From Paramecium octaurelia (Eukaryota > Ciliophora > Oligohymenophorea > Peniculida > Parameciidae): a stretch of 64,000 bases of DNA. The stretch is taken from contig CAJJDP010000094.1 in the NCBI GenBank assembly GCA_905182995.1, positions 102,119 through 166,118 on the forward strand, written 5' to 3'. How positions within the stretch are numbered: the stretch's first letter is position 1; each line of letters starts with the position of its first letter. The notes below the pieces were generated by a model, which saw only the letters and a program-made list of their open reading frames with translations, was not told the DNA's origin and made no database searches. Position numbers and translations under genes: made by a program. Shown here in pieces: positions 48,626 through 60,890 of the stretch.

Positions 48626-50573
48626 ATGGGAAATAATAATAGCTAAGAATCCACTAAGCTAGCCTAGTTGTATTCTGAATATCAACCAACCAAAACAAGA
48701 GATGAATGTATTTCAATCCATTAATTTAGAATTTGGAGATTGCACAGTCCTAGTTAATAAATCAAATCCCAAAATCAAACTTATTTTGAAAGAGTACACA
48801 TACACTGATGAGACTCTTTTTAAGAAAAGCAAAAAGCAATTCGAAAATAAACAATAACTAATTTAAAATCAGTACATTCTCAAAATTCTTGACATCTACA
48901 CTACCTAAGATCAATAGGTGTGCAGTCAGTTTTTTAAAGTATACTTATTGATAGAGCACCCTACATCCTAATTAACTGCGACATAATTGGCTCCCCAAGA
49001 TTATTGGGCGGTTTTGTTTGGATATGTTAGAGCACTCGAAGACTTATAAAATAAATCCATTTAGCATGAACATATCTCATCCAAAACCCTATACCTACCT
49101 CCTAAAATCTGTGATCCTTCCCTCTATGAGCAATCCACCAATTTTTAACAGCTCTTCCAAAACACTAAACTCAACGATCTTTATCTATCACCTCAACAAA
49201 CCATGGCTCTAAGATAAAAGGAGTTTCAACCTCACCATAATCCATACAAGAGTGATGTATTTATACTCGGAATGTGCATATTACAAAGTATCTTAAAAAC
49301 CCCAATGAATGATTGCTATAAACAGTTGTATTTGGTCGAAGAAGTGCTTCTAACTAAATTACACCAATTAAACACTCTTGTGTAACCCTAATTATTTGAA
49401 GTCATTCAATCTATGTTATCAATTTAAGAAGCCTAAAGACCTGATTTTATTGCCCTATCAAAATTATTAGACTAAAAATATTAGGAATCAGCATCAATTA
49501 CTAATTTTAAGTACTAACTTAGATCATTTAATACATACGATCAATAACAATAAAGTTCCATTCAATAAAATTCATAACATCAATCAAATGTCCAATATCA
49601 ATAGTAGACTCTTCCCATTATGAAATAAATCAAAAGTTCAAAATCTAATACAAATGCCAAGAAACCATCACTCAGAGATATCATTACTGAACAATCTAAT
49701 ACAAATTCCACCATGGCCAGTAGAATGTAAGAAGATGTAGTGTTACCTAATCCACCTGATAGTTGTGATTTTGTGTAATAAATAGTGTACTCTCAATAAG
49801 TTTCTAAACTATCCAAAATTGACGAGAATACAGATAATAATGAAAATGATGACAATTACACCAATAGATCCTAAAACATGCCACTCCAAGATCACACTGA
49901 TTAGCATGTTAATAAGAATTTCTAATTAAAACTCAGTGATATTAATGTAAAAGAATCTCAACAACAATTTTCACTCCCATTCGATCTACCTTAATAATAG
50001 CAGTAACCTCATATTTCAGGATTTTCTTCTTAAGGAGAAATATTTGTAAATGAGTAGTATCAAGATGGTTCGAAATACAATGGTTATAAATTCAATGGCA
50101 TGAGACATGGACAGGGAATGTTTTACTACAAAGATGGAGGATATTACGATGGAAATTGGCAGTTTAATCACATGCATGGTTATGGTATCTATATAATGCA
50201 TTACAAATCATAGGCACTTTATATTATTCAAATGGTAATCCAGCTTATAAAGGATCGTGGAATTAAGATAAATTCTAAGGTTATGGAGTATTATATAACG
50301 AAGTGACTTCCTAATTAAATGAGCCTTTCAATTATCATGATTTTGATCACATCGAAGAGTATAATTCAATCATTTTAACCTAGTTTCTGGACCAAATACG
50401 AAGGAGAGTTTAATGATGATAACAAAGAAGGCCAAGGCACTTTATATTTATCCAATGGTGAAAAGTTTTGTGGCCAATTCTTAAAGGATTATATAAATGG
50501 TTTTGGTTTATATCATACTAAAAACTAAAAGATTGTTGAAGGCAGATGGGTCAATAATAAATTAATTAAGTGA
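48626..50573 (+). CDS. Pseudokinase-like protein with C-terminal MORN repeats (623 aa)
   Basis: ATG 48626, TGA 50571-50573; introns of 22, 29 and 25 nt, 624 codons. It starts MGNNNSQES, a possible N-myristoylation site. Residues about 30-280 follow a protein-kinase fold pattern (VYLLIEHPTSQ hinge-like, a DVFILGMCILQSIL helix as in D-x-W-S-L-G), but the catalytic loop reads HEHISSKTLYL instead of HRDLKxxN and no DFG is seen, so it is probably inactive. A Q/S/N-rich linker follows. From about residue 470 there are MORN repeats (YNGYKFNGMRHGQGMFYYKD, YKGSWNQDKFQGYGVLY, YEGEFNDDNKEGQGTLYLS), which bind membranes or scaffold cytoskeleton. Likely a membrane-attached scaffold. Divergent partner 26 bp away. 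Confidence 0.8.
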
Positions 50574-50838
50574 TTATTTTAATAATAAATATTATTAAAA
50601 TTTTGATAATATCCTCTTTCTACTTAAGAATTAAAAAATATTCCGATAACTTTAAAAAGTTAAATTAGTTTAATTTCAAATTTATATTTTATTATTTTTC
50701 ATACAAAATTTCAGAATCTCAAATTCAATAGAATTTCTTGTGATTCAAATCAAATATAAGTATTTCTATAATTTAAAATATAGTCATTCTAAAGTCACAA
50801 TCATCATTCATAACTTTAAATTGAACGATTACATTTCT

Positions 50839-51021
50839 ATGAATCATGATGATAGATTGGAATTGGCTTAATGTATGATGTTTAAACTTCTATAGCAAGT
50901 TGAAGAATTTTCAAATAAAAATGATATCTTACTTTTAAATAATAAATATTAGCCACTTAATTCACGTGTTAAAAGAATAGTTTATAGCTTTCTTCATCCA
51001 ATATTTAATATTTTAAAATGA
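50839..51021 (+). CDS. Possible small protein (60 aa)
   Basis: ATG 50839 (MNHDDRLELAQCMMFKLLQQ) to TGA 51019-51021. Plausible composition, but short, and its 3' end overlaps the end of the PHD gene on the other strand by 28 bp. The frame is also open upstream to the MORN gene stop. Could be chance. Confidence 0.25.
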
Positions 51022-53681
51022 AAATACTACTCACATCTGTTGGGTTGGTGTACCATTTTAATTAATAAATTATTATAAATTGTCATTTCTTGAAATGGGT
51101 AACTTTAGTGAGAGATATCTTAAGAGTTTGCTTAAATATCTTACTTATATCCTTTAGTTTTCTTGAAGTCTTCGATGAACACGGCTTCGCCTCCACATTT
51201 GGCTGTTTGCTCATAATTCAGTGCAAATCTCCTAGAAAAATAAGCTCACTCATCAATACCTGTAGTAAGTCTACTGTATGAGTTCTTACAATGTTTTATT
51301 ACAATGTAAGACACACTTGATATGCACATTTAGCTGAGCAAACCTTAGTTCTTTGCAACACTGTTCTAGATCCTCGCTTTCGATGTCAATGGTTAAGCCA
51401 TGTAGATAAGCACAAATGGGATGGAAGGCATGCTTGCACGGAATGGTTTCCCCGCCAGAACACAAAAAACGAAACCCTGGGATTCAATCGATATTTAACC
51501 TTTAGAATCTCCACAAACAGCACATTGAGGAGTACTTGATTCGTTATCTTTGCAAAATTGCTTGATATCATTCTTTCTATATCTAACATCATAGGCACCA
51601 TCTGAGAGAATGACTTAGTTGGTTAAAAGTAAACAAGAAACATGATAAAATGAGCTTCTTATATACTTTTGCGGCAATCCTAATTTTTTACATATTCTAC
51701 ATTTTGCAGCACCTTATAATGATGTATAATATACCTCTTCTGAATTAATACACCTTAGAAGACTCATAATAGCATCCATCACAAATAACATCATCTTCGT
51801 CAAGAGATCCAGTCAAACCATAACAATTCTTATGGAAGGATGTGGAGCACTTTCCGCAATAGATGACAGGATTAAAATCTGTGTAATGGTAATCAAAACA
51901 GATTTTGCAGTCTGTATCTAAAGGTTGTGTATTTTCCTTGGAGTGGATTTTCTTCTTCTTTTACTAAGCTTTTTGGGAGGATTGGGATGTCAAAGTTAAT
52001 TAGCAAGGAAAGAAGGAGTTCAAAACATCTGCATTTTTGTCTTTGTACCCATTTATGAAGGCTTTGACTATTTGAGACCACCTCAACAAATCAATTAATA
52101 GTTGTTATTCGGTGTTCAATATTTTGAAATTGTAATCAGTGATTTGGGAATTGATTTAATCTCGGAATTGATTGTTTTATTTAACTACAGATGTGAGTTC
52201 TTTATTCAAGATATGATAGACAATATCGAATTATTGGATTGTGTCACTCTCAATGTCTAATTGAGATTCCAATTTAGTGTAGACTTCTTTGATTTGCTGT
52301 TCTAATTCAAAGCAATCCTAATATTCCTATTTAGATAATTCGCAACCCTCTAAATAAATTAGATCTTTGCCAACTATTTCCTTATCAGAATATGTAGGAA
52401 TGTCAACTGTCTCTTATAAATATCTATACAATTGTATGTTGGTCCTCAACAATCCTTTGGGTGTTGCTTTGCCTACATGCTCGGTAAAACTATATCGAAT
52501 GAAACTAAAAGATTTTACAATTAGTGTACTAATACTGAGTTTTTGAACATCTAATTACAACATTTATGCTTCCTCTGCATTGAAATCTCAACTGTATGAT
52601 AGGTTCTAATAATAATAATGAGGATGAGAGTGAATACCAATATTCATCTGATCGGCATAATTGAGCAAGTCTTCATCCATTCCTTGATTGGACCATTCGA
52701 AAGGATTCTGGAATTCTTCGATTTTGGTAATTGGTAGTTTCTCTTCCCCTTTGAAGTAGATTTCCTCAATTTTATCCCACCACTTCAGAATGGATTGATC
52801 TCTCTTGTTTTCTCTTTCGGTGTAGGGGAATTCAGGATCTTCAACAATAGGTCTTTGAATTTGGGGATAAATCTTCTGTTTTTCAACCTCTTTCTACACA
52901 ATAATCGGTTGGGGGATAGGCTGAAGTATTGGCAGAGGTTCAACAATAGACTCCTCTTTTTCTAGCAAAGGTCCTTGTGTTAGAATTTTGACTTTTTATA
53001 TCATGAAATCAGTAATCTTGCTTTCAGGTATAACTAACAAACTGTCTTTTTTTGGATGAGAGTGATTTTTGGGTTATGATTTTGATGATTTCGAACTTTG
53101 ACTATCACTAAATCTGCATTAGCTACTCGATCGGCGTCCTGATTTCTTATGAGATCTTGATCTTGATCGAGAACGTTTCTTCTTATGCTTTTTCTTGTGT
53201 TTCTTCTTTTAAATCTAACCAGGTTCTTATTCCTAATTTGATAGATGTTCATTAAAAATGGATTCTACACACTCCTCCAAATTGCTAGTTTTAATTAAAT
53301 CGAGAGAATGCTCTTAACAATATGCGTCCAGTCTCGGATAATAATCCCTTGTATTTGAATTCGTCTTAATTACAGCATTCCTTAAGCACTCCAAATGAAA
53401 TCTCTTTCTACATTAACTGCATTTCATAATTAAAGTTTATACCTGTGTGCACATCTGACCACCTATTGCTTGCTTCTCCTCCCACACACTGAACACTCTT
53501 TCCGATATTCATTGTAATACAATCGCTCATTCACAGCAACTCGATGATTCCAATCAGAACTAAATAACAGCAGACACATCTTGTGAATGTACCTGCAAGA
53601 CTGTCTCGATCTGAAATGAGGCAGCAATTCGTATAAACCATCTTATCTTTTCCCGCAAACTACACAATTTTCTTATGGCAT
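50994..53681 (-). CDS. PHD/extended-PHD zinc-finger chromatin protein (856 aa)
   Basis: ATG 53681, TGA 50994-50996; five introns (26, 18, 22, 23, 28 nt) give 857 codons exactly. The N-terminus has two zinc-binding-looking clusters (CVVCGKRQDG; CSVCGRRSKQ). There is a K/R/S-rich region near 53130-53220 and a long helical middle. The C-terminal third carries a PHD finger (CKICFDYHY...CGKCSTSFHKNC...ICDGC), a zinc knuckle (AKCRICKKLGLPQK...FYHVSC) and a second PHD-like finger (CAVCGDSK...CSGGETIPCKHAFHPICAY). This PHD-knuckle-PHD order is the PZP/extended PHD module of BRPF, JADE and MLL-type proteins that bind histone H3 and DNA. Likely nuclear. Its divergent partner starts 15 bp away. Confidence 0.82.
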
Positions 53682-53696
53682 TTTTATTTTATTTTC

Positions 53697-54584
53697 ATGA
53701 ATAATTACTTCCAACAAAAGAAAAGAACTGTCTCTCTCTCAAACCCAAAATCAACAAAAAAACACAATCCCATACTCAACAACTCCTTTAATGATCGTCG
53801 ACAACACTTTATACAATCTCTCGACCCTGCCTTTGCCAATTGTATGATTTCTCCTCTCTATTCAAGGCTTGCTCAATGGGCTCTACCCTACTCCCAAAAT
53901 ACCAAGAGAAACCACCAAACCCATCACACTCTCCAAGTTGTACTCCTCATTCTATATAGATTTCTAACCAACAACCAAAGAATCCAATATATTGTTGATG
54001 ATTTCTCGCAGTCCCATCTCCCTAGAGAATTATACGCTGAATGTCCCAAAATTAAATTAAGAGAAAGAGACCAATCTTTGGAAGGTCCCTAATGGTCCTA
54101 TGAGAACAGGCCCAAGTTGAGGAAAGATCAAGTCGACCAAGCAAATTAATATAATAAAAGTGTTATAGACGATGCCGCTAAAGATATGACCATGGTCTAT
54201 TTTCCAACCTGGAAAACACCCTCCAAAGACAAATGGAAAACTGACAGAGGATTTCTCACTACCGTTAATCCAAAGTCAGCAGAACCTCAATTTTATAGCG
54301 ATGTTTACATCGAAGGCTTTGAGGCTTTGGGAGACATTTCAAGAAAATTAGATAAGGAGGAACCAAACACCAAGGAGTTTAGAACCACCAACAAATCCAC
54401 CCTTGAACCCTTGGCCTCTATTTCAATCAGAAAAGCCATGTAAGATAACATTTACAATAAATTATAACACTCAAGCTTAAATCCTTCTGATATCAGTACC
54501 AATACTAAATATCCTAAAATTTATAATAAATCTATAAGGCAATAGATCATCTCTATTGCAAAAAAGTTTAAAGAAGATGATTGA
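53697..54584 (+). CDS. Hypothetical protein (295 aa)
   Basis: Intronless, ATG 53697 to TGA 54582-54584, 296 codons. It starts MNNYFQQKKRTVSLSNPKST and is basic and hydrophilic. The middle is helical (HTLQVVLLILYRFLTNNQRI) and the C-terminal half contains conserved-looking segments (DMTMVYFPTWKTPSKDKWK, GFLTTVNPKSAEPQFYSD). CAA is used for Gln more than in other genes here, and the GC content is higher. No family recognised. Divergent with the PHD gene; only 15 bp separate the start codons. Confidence 0.75.
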
Positions 54585-55844
54585 CTTTTATGTTTTTAAA
54601 TTTGTTTTCTATTCATTAACTTCTTCTTGATTCTATTCTAAATTTACAAGACTTTTTTGCTTCTTTCAAACATATTAATTGTTTTCTTTTCATTTTATAT
54701 ATATTTTAATGACTTTAATATAAACATATTATATTACACTTTTATGCATTAATTAAAAATATAATTTAATGTTCAAAATTTAAATTTATATTATAAAATT
54801 GCAAGTTCATTAATACAAAAATGATAAATTTGAAAAATGGGATTTTTTAGTGAAAATTAAAGTAAATTAGGTAAGTTTTAAAATAAATGTAAAATTCTTT
54901 AAGTTCCCTCATAGATATTTAAAAATTTTGGTTTAATTATTTTAGAATAAGGGAGTTGAAAATTTAAGAATTGAATTTTTATGTTTTGACAAGTATCTAA
55001 ACACAACTATGATCTAAAGGGTAAATCTTAATGAATGAGAAAACTCGTAAGACATAAATTAATACTGAATACTTAGTAAAAGCTCAATTTAAAATTTTCA
55101 TAACAATAATAGAGATCTTTAAAATGAATTAAAAAAGTCATATATTGTAAGAATCAATAACCATCAATGAAAATTTGGCATCAATTTAATTGCTTTAAAG
55201 TTTAAAATATTTTATTAGTTAAAGCATTCCATTTATGAAAATTTTTGATGCTTATGCTCTCTATAAATCCTAAAATTCAAAGGAAGCACATATTCAGTCA
55301 TTCTATTAATACTTAAATGCGATTTCAAGCATAATAAGAGATAATATATATATAATTTTATATTTTATAATTTAATTTTTATTAAAAATAACAATTATAA
55401 ATCAGCAAATTATAATTAATCCTGAAAATATTATGTAAATAATTTATACCTTTTATATTTTCACCCCAATAAAATCCCTCATATATAGAATCTAAGTTAT
55501 TGCATATATAAGAATCTCTATTCTTATATTTCTCATTTTTGTTTAATAAATCATAAAATTTTCAAATTTTTTAACCCTGTATATTTAGAAAAACTTTCAC
55601 TTACAAACAAATTTTCCATTGCAAGAATTAATATTTTATCATAAACTACTAGGAAAGAGCAATTAGAATAATTATATAAAGAAGAATGCTAAAATAATTT
55701 TAATACTAATTTGGCATTTAAAACAAATATAATTTTCTTAGAGTTAGCCTAAATTAGTTTTATTTTGTAAATGCGAAAGATTTAATAAGGATTTTTCAAC
55801 CAAGTTAGTTTACTTTATTGTTTTAATTATATTTTTAATTCAGA
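54585..55844. other. 1.26-kb AT-rich stretch, no confident gene
   Basis: Mostly low-complexity AT. One plus-strand stretch near 54920-55035 (GVENLRIEFLCFDKYLN) looks protein-like and could be part of a small gene starting near 54836 with a 33-nt intron, but no complete model was obtained. No RNA gene recognised. Confidence 0.35.
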
Positions 55845-57133
55845 ATGAATCGAGATATTATTTACACTTTCGATGTAAACAACACAAAAAATAATTTTTC
55901 CCGAACTCTCTATTTGTATGACAAAAAGATAGTGATCAGCAGCACATAATAGGATTAGACAACAAACGATGCTGTTCAGGAATAAAATGGTAGATCTATT
56001 GACCTTAGTTCTTTTTCAACTACGATTAGTTGGATATTTAAGTATTTTACATAATATAAATTGAAGTGAAACAATAATTGAAGGGTTTAAAGTATCGTAT
56101 TATTGTCGTTTATCGAGTGCTTAAAAGTCCTTAACTTACAGAGGCGAGGCAGAAAATATGAAGCAATTAAAGAAATTACTGGATTGCAAAGTGCTGTACA
56201 CCGACTTCAATAATGATTACCTGTTTGTTAGTTCATTACATTCTAAAGAGGATGCTGAAGTACTATTTTTAGAAGTACAATGATTAGATATAAAAATATG
56301 TTCAAAAAGCCACAGGACAAGAAAAACTGATAAAAAAAGTGAATTTAAAGATGAATTAATAAGTATACTATTAATATTTATTTAAGTCTAAACTTGAAAA
56401 GGAGGTTAATATACTTTTTGAATTAAAATAATAAAAACATAAAAGTATTCTCGAAATAGATGAAATTTATAAAGAATCAAATGAAATCATCTTTATAATG
56501 AAATATTGTAGGGGAGGAACTCTATATAGTTACATATTAGAAAGAAAATAACAATTTGAATAATCAGAGATAAAATGTATCATGAAGAGGCTATTGAAAG
56601 GAGTGAAACACTTACATAAGCTAGGAATTATTCATAGAGATCTAAAACTAGATAATATTGTTTTGGAGAATGAAAATGATATAAAGTCTATAAAAATAAT
56701 CGACTTTGGATTTGCTGTAGAATTTGGCTATTAAAACATAATGAGATGTGGTACTCCTGGATACATGGCTCCTGAGATTTTAAATTAAGAGGATTATAAT
56801 GAATTAGTGGATATTTATAGTTTAGGAAGTGTGTTTCATGCTTTGTCCTCTGGATAAAAGTTGTACCCAGAATATAAGGATAAAAATCATTTAGTTTTCT
56901 TAAATAAATTAAATAAATATAAAGTATCTTCTAAGATAATAGATACTGAATAAAGATAGCTCCTACTTTTGATGATCGGACATAAGAAACATCGACCTTC
57001 AGCTTCTCTTTGTTTGAAGCACTAGTTTTTCAGAAAAAGATCTGAAATATCTCATCCAATAGAAAGTTAACTAAAACTTTTAAACTTTCCAACACTAAAA
57101 AACCCTTTTAGAAAGTAATCTATAAAGTATTGA
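55845..57133 (+). CDS. Serine/threonine protein kinase (403 aa)
   Basis: ATG 55845, TGA 57131-57133; introns 56042-56066, 56260-56287 and 56363-56386 (25, 28, 24 nt), 404 codons. The N-terminal about 120 residues ([20 protein letters not shown]...) may be a PH-like module, common before ciliate kinases. The kinase domain keeps all key motifs: lysine in [16 protein letters not shown] in the catalytic loop, DFGFA, the activation-segment end GTPGYMAPE and DIYSLGS. The short glycine-loop region is weak (YVQKATGQ in place of GxGxxG). It resembles calcium-dependent/CAMK-type kinases without EF hands. It phosphorylates unknown substrates, probably in the cytosol. Confidence 0.85.
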
Positions 57134-57211
57134 CATAAGAATCGTTAGTAAAATAATCAAAAATGATTTATTGTTGATTTTCTTAATAATTATAATTTAT
57201 AAACATAAATT

Positions 57212-57896
57212 ATGTGGAATAATCCTGTATTCTTCAGCAGTAAATTCTTGATCGAAAACAGATTTTTAATTTTTATTACACCCACTTCAATACTCATCTA
57301 ATTTGAGAAATTAGACTTTTCAGATAAAGAAATATTTAACAAGTCTAAATTTAGATAATTCATTTAGACTTTTCTGGTGTTGCATTGTTTATTATAATTT
57401 TTGAAGATTTTTGTCTATCTTGATCGCATGATATTTATCGTTATCCTTTGCACATGAGATATTTGAGAATCCATCCGAATTCAGTAAATTTTGGGTTTTA
57501 TTAAAAAGAATTCAAGTCCAATGTCATACAATTATTATACCATTATTTAAAAACAAATTAAGAAATTAATATATGTTTCAATTTTTGTTTTATCAGACAA
57601 GTAGGTAGAATTTACATTATAATTTTCGATCTCCGCCTAAATAAATGAACATAATCCATTATTTTACTTATATTATTAAACCTTACATTCTTAATTATAG
57701 GATGAAATATTATCTTTTGTTAATTAATGCCAATATCTATCTTTCTATTTTACTCCGTCAAATCATCAAGAGAAGATTCTAATAATACATCAAACAGTAT
57801 AGAATAGTAATCAATTATAAATAAAATTTTAATTAGAGAAATGAAATATTTGAATATACTGGGACTCTACTGTTAGATTATCTATTTTTAGTTTGA
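57212..57896 (+). CDS. Hypothetical protein (221 aa)
   Basis: ATG 57212, TGA 57894-57896, one proposed 19-nt intron (gttatcctttgcacatgag), 222 codons. Aromatic- and leucine-rich with one or two hydrophobic stretches (FLVLHCLLQFLKIFVYL) and basic segments (RQIIKRRFQQYIKQYR). No family recognised. The intron is among the shortest proposed here; a one-base sequence error is an alternative explanation for the frame change. Confidence 0.5.
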
Positions 57897-57951
57897 AGGA
57901 TATTTGAAAATATTATTCTAAAATATTATATTAATTATATATATATAAATT

Positions 57952-58229
57952 ATGGGATCTAAATTGAGTATTGATAAACATGTTTCAAATTTGGAGGACA
58001 TTTTGGAACTGAATACAAAATTATTGGAGAAGATTAAATTCGATAGTAACATTCCTGAAAGCATAACATAACACTTAAAAGTATATATATTTTCAAAATT
58101 ATCAGATTTGGAAATTTTAAGAGGAAAAGCACCCATTAAAGAAAGTTAGATCTGAACCCATCAATTTAAGCGCCATCTAAACAAGCGGTTTTAATTTTCT
58201 TTCAACCGAATGCTATCTAGTATTGCTGA
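57952..58229 (+). CDS. Small hypothetical protein (83 aa)
   Basis: ATG 57952, TGA 58227-58229, one 26-nt intron, 84 codons. Starts MGSKLSIDKHVSNLEDILEL, with Gly at position 2 and a basic residue at 4, so N-myristoylation is possible. It continues as amphipathic helix (NTKLLEKIKFDSNIPESITQ) and ends AVLIFFQPNAIQYC. Unspliced, the frame meets TGA at 58152-58154. Located 37 bp upstream of the phosphatase gene on the same strand. Function unknown. Confidence 0.5.
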
Positions 58230-58265
58230 TATACAAAAAGGCTTAAGAAGGTATAATATTGAATT

Positions 58266-60617
58266 ATGAATATAGAGTACAATCAATTTACAAACTTTCC
58301 CCATCAGATGTGGGGCGTCGTTGAATCCTATTCTAATTTAACTCCTAGGGGATTAGAAGAACCTGTGGCAGCATCAGAAAGTCATCTTGAATCATTTTTA
58401 TTACCCCAAAGATAATAAAACCCATCAACATCAAATATATACGAGTATATGATTTTTGTATGGAATGGAAAAACAGCAAATCCCTTAATTAAAGCATCAG
58501 CCTTATCAAATGCTTTTGAATTGGAAAACTTGTTAAATAGAGGAAAGGATCCATTACTTGAAATCCTATTTAGCGGTGGCATAATTAAAAATAAAAAGTT
58601 GTCCAAAGGATCCATCCTGACATTACAAAGTAGTGCCTAAACTTCATCAACGACCAATATTGAAACAGAAAATTAAGTTAGAGAAACCGTATATTTGTTT
58701 AACTTTCTGTTTCCAGTCCCTGAAAAGAAGAAGGAATTCTCTAAATTGGCCGATTTTCTAGCAAAAAAATAAAATACATAAGCATATGCTTAATAATTTA
58801 TCCATGTTGATTTGAAAGATGAACAAATTTAAAATTCAAACACCAACAAAGTTATTCAAAAACCTAAATTGAATCTAAGAGAATCATTGACTAGTAGAGA
58901 CGCCTAACCAAGAGATCCATTTAAGGAATTAGCATTTCCTAGAAGGAACTCCAATGAAATTAACAATAAAATACATGAGATCTCAGATGAAGGTTCTCCT
59001 TCTATGTCTAAAGAAAGCCCAAAGCCAATATCCAGTCGTTCAAGAGAAAATAACAGGTATGAAGACATAAGTCCATAACAATAACCAGTCACTAATACTA
59101 ATAATGCATTCTAATTTAATTTACCTGCATAGATAAAAAGCAAAGTTCCTGCCATAAACATTCCTAAACTAGATTTAAATTGCAAAACTCATTCCCAAGA
59201 AGTCAGCATCGGAGTACCATTGGTTGAAGGCGTTGAGTGCAATGAAAATGAAAAAGTCAAACCAATGAAATTACCACTAGCAAGTCTGAAATTATAGAGA
59301 GATGATACTACTTATTAGGATATTGAATAGGAAGATTCTAATGGATTCAATTTTGATATCAGAGATACAGATAGGAAAAAGCTAAAAATTTAACATTTTG
59401 CAGAACAATGCTCATCTGTAATTCCTAATTTCCTTTATGTTGGAGGTGAATAAATTGCTTATAATAAGGAGGTCTTAAAATAAATTGGTGTCACTCATGT
59501 TGTCAATTGTGCAGGAGATGTATGCAAAAATAAGTTTCCTGATGATTTCTTTTATTAGACTTATTATTTGAAAGATTCAAAGACAGAAAATATTGAATGT
59601 ATATTCTATGAAGTTATTGCCATCATTGAAAATGCAAAAAAGAATAATGGAAAAGTGTTGATTCATTGTGTCTAAGGAGTATCAAGATCTGTGTCACTTT
59701 GCATAGCTTATTTAATCATATCTTAATAAATTACTTATTCTCAAGCATTCGATATTATCAAGAAAAATAGAGGAGTAGCATCACCTAATATGGGATTTAC
59801 AGTCTAGCTATTGTTATTCTAAAAGCGATTACAAGCTTCGTATGATAGTATACCTATTGCTCCAAGAGTATTTGCAGTTGGCAGAGGAGTGAGTGGACCT
59901 CAAAGTATTGTCTGTAGAATGCTTATGGATTAATTATACTCTGGTAAGGTTTTAAGAACATTTGATAGCAGAGGCGTTTTTCTAGTACTTTCAGAACATG
60001 ATTTGTATTTATGGATTGGTCCAGAATGCAACAAAACAGAGAAGTATTTCATATTTTATAAATAGATTCATTCAATATGCCCTTGATTATACTAAATTTT
60101 TGAAGTAATTTGAAAAGGCCCCAAATATATAACCTATATTGATGGATGCTGAAAATGAATCAGAAATGTTTTGGGGTTTATGGGGAATCGTTGGTAAGCC
60201 TGCAGTTATATGTTAAAAAATAAGGGAATGGGATTAATGGTATGAAGAAGTTGATGAGAATGAATTTAATAAAGAGAAAGAATCCAATGTTTAATTGTAT
60301 AGTTCAGATAGAGTTGAGGAAGTTCATGTTGAAAAAAAGGCATTCTTTATCTATCCAAATTCAGATGATTTCCTATTGATGTTTGATTTAGAGGATCTTG
60401 ATCAATCTCAATTGTTCATCTTGATAAAAGAAATAAATAAATCAGTCCTACAGGTTTATGTGTGGAGAGGATTAGATTGGGTAGGAAATGATGATGTAAT
60501 ATCAATTCATTATATTAGGATGAGTAATATTTTGTTCATGAAATTATAAGCAAAAACTATCAATATATTAGTGAAAGAAACATTTACGTATTTTAAGAGG
60601 TAACTATAGAATTATGA
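58266..60617 (+). CDS. Dual-specificity phosphatase with gelsolin-like regions (768 aa)
   Basis: ATG 58266, TGA 60615-60617; introns of 22 and 23 nt give 769 codons. The N-terminus (about 60-170, YEYMIFVWNGKTANPLIKAS) looks like a gelsolin/ADF-type fold, followed by a disordered Ser/Pro linker. A dual-specificity phosphatase domain spans about 380-520, with the signature HCVQGVSRS (HCx5R; Cys nucleophile and Arg present) and an upstream general-acid Asp region (YYLKDSKTENI). The C-terminal about 250 residues resemble a gelsolin/villin segment (VLRTFDSRGVFLVLSEHDLY, LYLWIGPECNKTEK). The same order is known from plant MKP1, which inactivates MAP kinases. Likely a cytosolic MAPK phosphatase with actin or Ca2+ links; the substrate is inference. 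Confidence 0.85.
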
Positions 60618-60890
60618 TAAATATTAGGAACCCAATGATGAAAGTGATGTATTCCTTGACTGCTTTTCATGACTTTAATTCAATATTATGCAATTTTTCA
60701 TTATTTTTTATTATTTCTTCTATATTTTCTTATAAAATCAGTTTACATGTTTCATGTATAAGATATAGAAGAAAAATAATAGGTTCTATGATGTCTTTTT
60801 TTGTTAATATAATAAATTTTCAAATTATATTATATTAAATACAGTTTATTATTGACATATTATATATATTTTCATTTATAATAAATATCA

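Noticed and set aside
60614..60838. Short plus-strand frame starting MINIRNPMMKVMYS.
   Set aside because: It overlaps the phosphatase 3' end and lies in low-complexity spacer; the phosphatase stop is better placed after the 23-nt intron.
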